64,000 bases of DNA from Diplonema japonicum. Taxonomy: Eukaryota > Euglenozoa > Diplonemea > Diplonemida > Diplonemidae. The translations under genes and the position numbers were made by a program. Numbering within the stretch: position 1 is the first letter of the stretch; each line of letters opens with the position of its first letter. Under the pieces are notes generated by a model. That model saw nothing but the letters and a program-made list of their open reading frames with translations, had not been told where the DNA came from and did no database searches. The DNA lies in NCBI GenBank assembly GCA_964019335.1, contig OZ025665.1, positions 1 through 64,000 of the forward strand, in the 5' to 3' direction. Positions 10,857 through 19,925 of the stretch are shown piece by piece.

Positions 10857-13433
10857 CTAACAGCGCCCCTGCTTCGATCTCATCATGGCCGTTGACACCT
10901 CTTGGACCACGCGCCTGTGTATCGAGACTCTGTCCCCGTGAGCCCGCGCAGCTATGCTCCTGGACAGTTTCTTCGTGAGGTAGACTGCTGCCTCCCCGAA
11001 CCCCCCAAAGGTCTCCATCGCGAAAGGTACAAAGGCCACGCGTGTCTTGGCGAGCTCCGCCTCATACTTCTGGCGCTTGTAGTGTTCCGCCTTCGCCGCT
11101 GCGTACCCCGCAGTCTTCGCCGCCTGGTTGACACAAGACTCGTTCCTCGGGTGCACGATGACCACGTCCATAGCCATTGGGCGGGAACCCCCCACCCCAC
11201 CTGGGAAGAACACGTCCGCCGGGCGCTGGGACGACCCCGGGATCAGCCCCGTCTTCTCCATCGTTGCGCTCACCCCGGCCCACTGACAGTGTCTGTGGAT
11301 GGTCTCCTTCACCCGGTCGTGCCTCGCAATCCTGGCGTTGCCGCATCCCTGGGCATGGTCACCCCATACGTCCATCCCCTCAGTCTTGCACCTCGGGTCG
11401 TGGCAGCTCTCACCCTGCTTGTAGACCGGAGCCCCCAACCACCACTTGATCAGAGCCCCAAACTCGTTGTCCGACAGCTGGTTGTAGAAGTCAGGCGTCG
11501 CCGTCAACCACGCCCCCGCATAGTGCATTGACTCCGACATCAACCTCGCTCTCGAGCGTGCATCTGCTTTCGCCAAGAGGTCCTCCAGCGCCTTCTCATC
11601 AAGCACCCTAGAGAGCCACCTCTGGCTGCAGATGTGGGGGGCCTTGGCCACCATGTCGGGTGTAATCTGCATGCCGCCCTTCGTCCTGTTGAACCACTCG
11701 AGCCAGCTCCCCCATACACCCCCTTCCAGCCCATGTTCGTATTTGGGATCCAGCTCCTTGCACAGCTTCATCGTCGACGCCCTCGAAGCCATGTTGGCCG
11801 CGCGCAGGTGCTCCTGGCAGCTCCTCATCCCAAGCCCACCGACTTTTACGGACAGTTTCGCCTGCTGCCATTCTTTCGACCCGTTCTCGAACTGCATGCC
11901 GCACACCTTCGACATCGTCTTCCGCACCATCTCGTCGAACCTGTGCATGACCCCTCCCACATGCGAGTCTGGGACCACTCTCATGTAAAACACCAGTTTG
12001 CTGTATGAGCTGCAATACCGGAGAAGTGTGTACCCTGTCTGCCTCCCCACCTTGGTCAGCATGTCGAAGTTCTCTTCCAGCGCGTCCAAGCGTTTGTTCA
12101 GAAAGGCTTGCGTGTACTCCGGCGATCCTATCGGCGCCCCCAGGAGCATGAAGTTCCTCTCTTTGTGGAAATTCTCTTCTGTCAGGCCATCGAAGCCTGT
12201 GTCCTCCACTGTCTGGGGGAGGTCGCCACTAACCCATATGAGCTCGCACTTCTGGGGTTTCACTTTCAGCCCTATCATTCCGCTCAGCTCACACAAGATG
12301 TTGTACGCCTTTCTCACTTCATCCACATTCCCCACAAGGACGCCATCGTCCAGGTAGAACTGGAGGATGTCCAGGCTGCAGTCTTCACTTATCTTGTTCA
12401 CCAGGGGTTGGATGGCCAGAGAGAACAGCAGCGGTCCCATCGGGTCCCCCTGTTGCACCCCTTCCTGGGACTTAATCACCTTTCCGTTGTAGTATAATTG
12501 GGAGGGCACCCTGTAGCACCAATCGGCCCACGCATACAGCCCCGACGCTTGCTCATAGGCCTGTGAGCACAGCTGCCTCCGACAAACACTGTTGAAGGCG
12601 TTGGCGTAGTCGATCTTGAGGATCACCTTGTTTTCCTGCTTGTTGCCCCGTTCCCTGTCCACATACTGCCTGATGGTGTGTATAGCCGCCTCCATTCCAG
12701 CAGGGACCGATACCCCCACCTGGCCGCCTTTCTTCAGGTACGAAGAGGCCACTTCCGGAGCGATCTTCTTCACAAGGGATTTCCCCACCAGCCGACGCAG
12801 CACATCCCCAACGGCTATGGGCCGCACGTCCCTGTCGTTCTTCTTGAGGGCCACAAGGTTCGCCCCTGCCATCAGCGGAGCCACCTCCCTAGGGGCCGTG
12901 CCTCTAGCTAATGCGTTGACTGCCCTCGTCACCGACATCAAACAGCCTTGAGACTCAAAAGCTCCGTCCACCGCGTCCTTGATGTGCTGGGCTCTCAGAC
13001 CAGTCGGTCCCGCAGCAGTCCCCCTCGGGAAGTCCCTGATTGCGTCCAGCACTTCTTCTGGCAAGACTTCTACCGCTTCCTTCGTCTTCGCCGGGTTGTC
13101 CCATTGGGGGTGTAGTGGCTCTGGATGTTTGCTCTGCAGCGCTCTCCAGCAATCCTCATTGTCTTCCGCCAGCCCCTGGGCTACAAGCGCCGCGTTTCCT
13201 GCCGAGAACCTCCCTTTGCTGCACAGTTCCGTGGCCCTGGCGACCTTAGAGACCTCGTCGTTCTTAGGTTCCCCCTTCTCACCTGATTCCAGCTTATTCC
13301 AGAGGGCCATGTAATTTCCCTTCTCCCACTCCTCCATCTGGCCTGGACACTCAGCTCCGTCTCCTTGTCCCGCTTCTTCCCTCCCCTCTTCTTCCACAGG
13401 CAGGCTTTGGGGAGCATCGCCACCAGCAGCCAA
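10857..13433 (-). pseudogene. Reverse transcriptase and restriction-like endonuclease half of copy B
   Basis: Open frame of 858 codons. The RT region carries the catalytic motif LQFYLDDGVLVG, preceded by QEGVQQGDPMGPLLFSLAI, a classic RT block. The C-terminal half has a C-C-H-C cluster (GESCHDPRC and GDHAQGC) and the endonuclease signature RPAD ... AMDVVIVHP, then FAMETFGG. Compared with copy A, the upstream part is in another frame, which indicates a one-base indel near 13350-13390. Near the 3' end a second frame continues with sequence like copy A's C-terminus (LLVKGPVQLD against VLVEKMELD), suggesting another indel just before the stop at 10857. Confidence 0.85.
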
Positions 13434-16072
13434 GCCTCCTCTGTGTTGTCCTTCACCGCTCGGCCCAGAGTGTGCTTAAGGGTAAGCCCCCACAGTCTTT
13501 GAAGGCTCGTCGGGATCGACCCCATGGTCGTGACGTTCATGGCGGCTATGGTTTCCAGGCTGGGTAACTCGGTCCTCGTCGGGGCCGGCGGGGGGGTCGT
13601 GTATTCCCCTTCCCTTCGCACCGCCTTTTTGCACTCGTCGTGGCACCCCTGACCCTTCCACACACAGCCCCTGCACACCAGGCACCTCTCGAGGTCCAGT
13701 CTCCTCAGAACGCTCTCCGGGATCTCATCACTCTCCAGGTGCCCATCCAGGTGACACTTCCATACCCTTGTCGAGTTGAACGGGGTCGTGCTTTTGCACT
13801 TCGACCTAGCGCAGTTCGCCACCGGACAGTACAGGAATTGCTGGTTCCTTGCCCCCATCTGGTCCAACACCCCTGCCTTCCCATATCCAGGGATCGCACG
13901 GTCTATTATGTCCCACTCCCCGATGTCCTCACCCGGGGCCTCGGAGGGTTGCTTACCTGCCTTTTGTAGAGCTACCGATTGGGACTCATCAAGGAGCATC
14001 ATCATCGACTCCTCCTCTCCGACTGCATACTCGTAGTGGTTGCCGTTGTACGCCAGCACCACCACCTTCTCGTGGTCGGAGTTGTACTCCCCTATCATCA
14101 GGACTGGGTTGTTCCCCCCAGCAACCACGAGTATCGTGCGGCCAAACGCTTGTCCTGCGGCTGCCAGGCACAAGTGGTCTCCCCACGTCGCTGCCGTGCC
14201 CATCCCTTCCAAGTACCGGTCCCAACCCTCACTGCAAAACGGGGCATAGTGCTCCTCCCGGTGTTTCATCCATTCTACAACCTCGCTCCTGATGTGGGTG
14301 TGGTCGCCGTAGGCTTCCCCGAGCGAACCGGCCAGGGCGTGGAACATGCAGTTCCCGTCCTTCTCCGTCGATCTCCTCGTCAGCTTGAAGCTCTTCATGA
14401 TCTCGTCCACTGACTTGCCGGCCCTGGGTTGTTTGTCGGGGTTCCACAGATTCCGCTGCCTGTGTAGTGCACAGTGCGTCTGGTTCGACGAGCACGCCGC
14501 AGCACACGTTCCACAGAGGTTCACCTTCATGCTCCTCGCCTGCTCTTGTTTCACAAAATGATGGTGGACCGCATTGAGGTGTTTAACTAGACAGCTTGCC
14601 ACACTGGTGCGGAAAGAGCAGTCTTCCATCCGGCATTGATGTTTGTCTGATCCTTCTTTTTCCCCCTCCTTCTGCGCCTCCATGTGCTCATCATCCAAAT
14701 CCATGGGGGGAGGGTCACCACCTCCTTGCAACGCGTCCCCTGCCAGCGTCAAGTCCGCAAAGGGGTCCAGGTGTTCGGCCTGAAAGAGCTTATCCTCCGT
14801 CTCAGCTCGTTCCTTCGCCGCTTGCTTGGCGTCCTCCTTCTTTTTTCTGCGTCTTGAGCTTCTAGGCGGGCCCAAGTACACCGGCAGGTAGTGACCTCTC
14901 GATCCGCGTCTTGTCTTCTTCAGCTTTACCGGTCCGAATCTCTGGGTCGGGCCAGCACCAGCTTTCCCCACCATCACTTCCGACATGGCCCAGAGCGACA
15001 TCAGCCCCCCTATCCAAACTGAAGTGCTTCCCACCAGGGTGCCTCCTACCGCTAGCCAAGCGAGCTCCCCGGCGGACCATTCATCCCCTCGGGGCCCCAC
15101 CTGTACCCTTGACCTGCGGGTGGTCCTCCTGTCGCTCCCCGGCCTCTTCCACAACACTGCAGCATGCAGGAAGGAGGGGGCCATCCCGATGCCCGCCCCC
15201 AGCACCTGCCTCACCCCTGGGATCAGCAAGAGGGAGAACAGGGCGACCCAGGCCCACACCCCCAGGTGCTCCCATCTCATCCCTTCCTTGCTGTGTCCCG
15301 TCCGTCTGCGGTGCCTCCTTGCACCGGTTGCAGCCCCAGGTGCCGGGATTCTGGGTGCCAGGGGTTGGGCTCCAGGCGTTCCCACCTCGGTCAGCTTCAG
15401 CCCCATTGCAGGGTCATCTGGCTTCTGTTCCAGGGCGGCCTCGTGTTCCTCTCTGCGGGCCCTCCTCCTCCCTTCTTTCCTCGCACGACGGTGCCTTTTC
15501 TTCTCCTGTCTGGCAGCCTCCCTCGCCCCCTCCCTCGCCTTGGTCCTCTTCTCCCGACGCCTCTGAAGGGCCGTTTCGCTCCTGTGCCTCCTCTTGTTCT
15601 TCTTCCTCTTGGGCGCTGGCTTAGGTTCCCTGCCACCCATGGCAATCCAGGGGGCTCTTTTCTGTCTTCTCACAAGGGTGTGCAGTGGTGCTCTCACGTC
15701 GCTCGCAGCCTCCGCCCCAACCACACCTTGGCAGGCGGTGGGGGCGGGTGCTGGGTCCCCCTGGTTGTTTGAAAAGAAAAAAGGTTCCTTCTTGTTTGTT
15801 TTTTTTTTTTCTTTCCCTTCCACCCTCAAAAAAAGCCCCCGGCCCTTGGGGACCAGGGTGTACACCTCCGTAGAGGGTCCAGAAAAAATGGGGGGCAGAG
15901 AGGGAGGAGCACTACCTTCTCTCGGGCGTGCTGTCTCTCCCTCTGCCTTTTTTTCCTCCGAAGAGGGTCTGTTTTTCACCTCCGTGGAGGGTCCCTCTGG
16001 GGAGGGCTCTAAAAATGAAAAAGGGGGGGACAAATGGGGGGGAGGAACACTACCCTCTCTCGGGGGTGCCAC
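13181..16072 (-). pseudogene. N-terminal half of copy B polyprotein: basic region, hydrophobic segments, zinc finger, OTU protease
   Basis: Open frame of 963 codons beginning at a GTG; the first in-frame ATG is at 15640. A highly basic stretch is followed by two long hydrophobic segments, around LGVWAWVALFSLLLIPGV and ELAWLAVGGTLVGSTSVWIG, that could span membranes. That is unusual for a LINE. A C2H2 finger (CRMEDCSF...KHLNAVH) precedes the OTU domain. The OTU domain has Cys in KDGNCMFHA and His in YNGNHYEY, so both catalytic residues are kept. The segment MLPKACLWKKRGGKK aligns with copy A's MLPKVCLSKRKGGKD, which in A runs on into the RT. Here the frame is lost about 15 residues later. Confidence 0.8.
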
Positions 16073-16142
16073 CTCTTCCCCTCTCTCTCTATAGGAAAGA
16101 AAAGGAAGATAAACAAGTCTACTTTTTTTTTTCTTTCTAAAG

Positions 16143-16480
16143 GGGGTTTGCCGACTTTGACTTGACCGAAGTTGTCAGGGGTCAACGCAGTTGTGTCGGG
16201 CTTTTCGCGGCCTGGAGTAGGGGGCCGGGGGTGAGGCTGCCCAGCTGGCGTCTGATGTGAGACGCTGGTGGAGCTGAGCGCCGGGACATGGGGGTGGGAG
16301 GAAGGAGAAAAACACCGGACAGCGCGCACAGCAGCAGCAGCACAGCACCGACAACCCACACAGCAACACCACACACGCAGCGTTCGACTGCCTGCCGCCT
16401 ATTTTTTTCTTTTAGGGGGCGGGTTGCTGTAGGTCAGGGGGGGGGGGGGGGGGGGGGTTCCTTCCCTTCCCTTCCCTTCC
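16143..16480 (-). repeat. Element-associated 5' block, copy 2
   Basis: Second copy of the block at 5886-6205. It encodes the same leader, but two small insertions shift the frame between the signal peptide and the LTPDNFGQVKVGK motif, so the ORF is broken. A G run of about 18 nt and a CCCTT microsatellite lie at its upstream end. Confidence 0.85.
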
Positions 16481-16484
16481 CTTT

Positions 16485-17461
16485 CCAATTTTAAAAAACC
16501 AAGTGGTTGCTTTATTTCTCGTGCGGGTTTGCGGACTACTCTTGTACTTAGAAACTTTCCGAGGATTGCAAAAGAGGGTCAGTTGTTGACATTTTTTTCC
16601 GGACGAGCTCATATCACGCTCAACATTATATTCACTCCCAGCTTAGCTTATAGAGAAATAAGGCCCAGGAGTGACATAATGTACAGGAGTGATATTATGT
16701 TACATTATGTCACTCCTGCACCTATTTTAAGCCAAACTCCCTAGAAACACAGAAAACTATGGGAAGAAAGCCTAACGCGATGGAGAGGACGTCTCGGAGT
16801 AAATAGATATTTTTTAAAAGGTCGTCTGCGTGGCCTGGCTTGCCCTTTCAGGCTTGGGAGTGAAGTCGTGCCACTTCATGGAGGAGTTTCAGCGGGCATT
16901 TCAGGCGGCTGATGAACTTGGCCTCCGACACGGACTCGACCAGTATAGCACAGCCGCGGCCCCAGCTATAAGGGCATTGCCCCCCCCCCCCCCCCCAGCC
17001 CAGCGCAGTTCACAGTGCCGTTTCCGGACAGACAATTAAGGTACACGGTACCATGACGCAACCCGATTGTGACGTCGGTTCAGCTCCGCAACAGAGCACA
17101 GCAGAGACTACCTTCACTGCTGTCTCACGTATTAGTACTTGACCTCTACAGCTTGCCTGTTGCCACCCACCCACGTTGCTGTCTATGTTCACGTCATAAC
17201 TTCCTTCGGTGTAAACCCGCCCGCCATTTGGTGTTTCCCTGTAAGAGGTAAATCTCGAAAAAGCAAACCAAACCAAAATAAAACGAGTAAAAACTCGATA
17301 AAACTTCAGTGTGCATGGGGGTGCTCACTGTTCCGAGGGAAAAAAAAAAAAGAAAGGACGAAAAGGTCGCATCACTGCCATGAAAAAAACAAAACTCTAA
17401 CAGTATGGCATGTGTGTGTCATAGAGATGGGTGAAAGACACGAGCACACGCACAGTGTCGC
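16485..17461. other. Spacer with a strong hairpin, no gene recognised
   Basis: Downstream region of the RAD54B gene. It holds an inverted repeat (listed separately) and a 16-nt C run at 16981-16996. Short open frames on both strands have no recognisable protein family. Confidence 0.6.
16666..16718. repeat. 18-bp perfect inverted repeat with 17-nt loop
   Basis: CAGGAGTGACATAATGTA at 16666-16683 pairs exactly with 16701-16718. The 17-nt loop is itself a near copy of the left arm, so the unit looks like three half-repeats, one inverted. It could be a miniature mobile-element relic or a transcript-end structure. Confidence 0.8.
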
Positions 17462-19843
17462 TCAAAAGCATTCATCTTCGGAGCTTGCGTCGTCACACGA
17501 CAGAGCGGTCGAAGGCGACGAGCATGGACTAGAGGGGACCGAAGAATCCCCTAAGCTGGAGGTGTCATCTGTCCGCTCTAAGGAATCAAGTTCTTTGATG
17601 TAAGTAACGCTCTTCGGAAGATGCTCTTCATTGGCTTCCTCGAGCTCCTGTTGCAAGTCGTAGCCTTCAGCAGTGAAGGTGAGGCACGGGAGCTCGCCAT
17701 TGTACTCGAACAGCTTCCTGATCTCATCAGGAGACCACTTCGAAGGGTTGTGGACGGCTGTCTTGTCGACTAACATATTACTTGACAACTTCATCTTTAG
17801 TAGTTGCCTTTGCAAGATCCTCTCCTCCAAGGTCCCTCTGCACACCAATCTGTATATTTTGCACGGCCTTGTCTGTCCTTCTCGCCATATCCTAGCCACC
17901 GCCTGCAGGTCATTGGCTGGGTTCCAATCCATATCAACAAGTACCAGCCTCGAAGCACCGACAAGATTCAGCCCTACACCGCCTGCCTTGCAGCTGAGGA
18001 GCATCACATCGATGTCGCGCGAGCTGTTGAAAGAATCCACGATGGCCATGCGCTTGGCACTGGGAACCTTCCCATCAAGCCGCTCGCTGCGCAGGCCTGA
18101 CAAGGAACTGGCTATCATATCCAACACTTTCACAGACGATGACACCACGACGCACTTGTGCCCTTGTGACTTGAAGGAGTCAAGGAGGTGCTTTAAAAGA
18201 GGTATCTTTCCTACGTTATCCTTACTACTGATTCCGTTCGCAGCTTTCTGGCACGCTTCGCGTAGGTCGGAGTTGATTGCCTGCTCACCTAAAATGAGAG
18301 AAGGGTGAGTTAGGACCTGCTTAAGAGCAGTTATGGACTGCAAAGGATCAAGCAAGCTCCCTGTAAGGCTCAATATGTGCTTGTATAAATGCTCCTGCAA
18401 AAGTGACGGCTTGAAGAATAACAAAACTTCAGATTTTGGGGGAAGGTGGCTGCTGATGTCGGCAGAAGTCCTCCGCAAGATGTACTGCTCAGTAAGATCC
18501 TTCAGCTTACTCTGCATCGTGTTGCCCGTGACTTGCTGTTCCTTGCTGCATCCTGCTTCTGCCATCTTTGTGATGTGGGACGCGTATTCTTTCAGATACC
18601 CCTTCTTGTCACCAAGGAGACCTGGGTTCACGAAGTCAAGAAGTGAGTAGAACTCAGCAAGGTTGTTCTGCACAGGCGTGCCAGTGATCAAAACTCTCCT
18701 AGTTGTTGGTATTTTTTGCAACACAGTGGAGATCTGTGTGTTAAAACCTTTTAGTCGGTGCCCTTCATCGCACAACAATAAGTCACATGACACATTTGAG
18801 AGTGCGCTGCTGTAGCTTCTGCACATCTCGTAGGACAAAATGAGGACGTTGCACATGCTATTTAGGTTGAAAGTTTTGATCTTCCCTGAAGTGTAGTCTT
18901 TCTTGTCAGCTGCTGCCAACAACGTAGGTTGCGCCCTTGGGTTGTTTCCGAGCCACTTCTTAAACTCTCTGCCCCAGCTTCCAACCAGGCTCGACGGCAC
19001 CACAATGACCACCTTCTTTACGCTACTATGTTTGTTCTTCACATGGGCCTGAATAAGTGAGATGCACTGCAGAGTTTTTCCTAATCCCATCTCGTCAGCT
19101 AGTATGACGCCCCTATAGCCACTCGGCCTGCTAGTGACATCGTACAAAAACTTCACACCTTCCCGCTGATGTGGTCGGAGATGCCTGCCGAGGGGCACAG
19201 CGGGCAGATGGGCCAGCACCTTTCCGTTGCTCTCTTTGAGAATTAAGGTGCCCTCTGGAAGAGTGTCTGGCGTCATCTCAGGTTGAACAGCGGCCTTTTT
19301 TCCACCATGCAGAGGGCGCTTTAGGGAGACTGGCAACCTTTTAACTATGGATGGGGCTGGCGCCGATGGACAAGCGTTAGGAATAGAAGACGTCTGCTTG
19401 GCCCCTACTTCAACAAGGAACGCACCGCACTCAAGTTCATCGCCCATTTCCCATTCCTTGAGACTCTTGAAACTCTTCCCGATAACCTTGTCCGTCTCAT
19501 CATGCAGTGTCAACGTGCGCTCTGCGCACACCATAGTCCCCGGCTCCCAATTCTTGTGCTTCTTACTTGAATTCTTTGCAAAGTTCACCTCATACACGAC
19601 ATCGCCTCCCACACCTGCCTGTCCCACGGCGGGCTGTGGTGCGGCTTCTACGACGGCAGGCCGCTTCCGCCCTTTCAGATTAGGCCTTAACACAGATGCT
19701 TTTGTTTCGTCTTGTTTAGCCTTTTCGCCATCCCCTAAATCAATGTCGATGTCCAGTAGCCCACCCGACTCAGATGCAGATTCACGTGCCTCGACACGCG
19801 GCTTCTTGGCAAATGGCGTCACGAAAGCCTTCCTCTTAAACAT
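17462..19843 (-). CDS. RAD54B: RAD54B/RDH54-type SNF2 ATPase
   Basis: 793 residues from the ATG at 19843; an upstream GTG extension lacks family-like sequence. Motor protein of homologous recombination that translocates on double-stranded DNA and remodels Rad51/Dmc1 filaments in the nucleus. Motif I ADEMGLGKTLQ lies near residue 250, the DEGH Walker B (LLCDEGHRLKG) near 358, and the C-terminal helicase motifs in KAGGVGLNLVGASR and RIWREGQTRPCKIYRL. The N-terminal module with KNSSKKHKNWEPG resembles the conserved N-terminal domain of RAD54B rather than RAD54. The C-terminus ends in a short acidic/serine tail. No intron was found. It starts only 82 nt after the stop of the upstream coiled-coil gene, with an acceptor-like ATTCACCAG 12 nt before the ATG. 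Confidence 0.9.
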   Translation of the reverse strand: MFKRKAFVTPFAKKPRVEARESASESGGLLDIDIDLGDGEKAKQDETKASVLRPNLKGRKRPAVVEAAPQPAVGQAGVGGDVVYEVNFAKNSSKKHKNWEPGTMVCAERTLTLHDETDKVIGKSFKSLKEWEMGDELECGAFLVEVGAKQTSSIPNACPSAPAPSIVKRLPVSLKRPLHGGKKAAVQPEMTPDTLPEGTLILKESNGKVLAHLPAVPLGRHLRPHQREGVKFLYDVTSRPSGYRGVILADEMGLGKTLQCISLIQAHVKNKHSSVKKVVIVVPSSLVGSWGREFKKWLGNNPRAQPTLLAAADKKDYTSGKIKTFNLNSMCNVLILSYEMCRSYSSALSNVSCDLLLCDEGHRLKGFNTQISTVLQKIPTTRRVLITGTPVQNNLAEFYSLLDFVNPGLLGDKKGYLKEYASHITKMAEAGCSKEQQVTGNTMQSKLKDLTEQYILRRTSADISSHLPPKSEVLLFFKPSLLQEHLYKHILSLTGSLLDPLQSITALKQVLTHPSLILGEQAINSDLREACQKAANGISSKDNVGKIPLLKHLLDSFKSQGHKCVVVSSSVKVLDMIASSLSGLRSERLDGKVPSAKRMAIVDSFNSSRDIDVMLLSCKAGGVGLNLVGASRLVLVDMDWNPANDLQAVARIWREGQTRPCKIYRLVCRGTLEERILQRQLLKMKLSSNMLVDKTAVHNPSKWSPDEIRKLFEYNGELPCLTFTAEGYDLQQELEEANEEHLPKSVTYIKELDSLERTDDTSSLGDSSVPSSPCSSPSTALSCDDASSEDECF

Positions 19844-19925
19844 GACTACTGGCACCTGGTGAATTAAACTTTTAAGGGCAGGCCCTTTTAATAAAAGGTA
19901 ACAAATACAAGTGACAACGCGAGAG

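Larger units (their letters stand above)
8759..16480 (-). mobile_element. Non-LTR retrotransposon copy B (OTU-RT-RLE plus downstream ORF), defective
   Basis: Same domain order and strand as copy A, but only about half the residues match in the RT and endonuclease, so it is a different subfamily. The 5' limit is set by the shared block ending at the CCCTT repeat near 16480. The 3' limit is uncertain; the last coding sequence stops at 8759. The polyprotein is split between two frames near 13350-13390. A second ORF overlaps the first ORF's probable C-terminal end and contains one stop. It is therefore a damaged copy. Confidence 0.85.

Noticed and set aside
9548-10978. 476-codon plus-strand ORF opposite copy B
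   Set aside because: GC-rich DNA is open in several frames here; the product has no recognisable motif, whereas the minus strand carries the element's ORFs.
16830-17039. Small ORF and possible relation to the recombinase relic at 55690
   Set aside because: Only a few residues (SRLK) match, and a C homopolymer makes up part of it; too weak to call.
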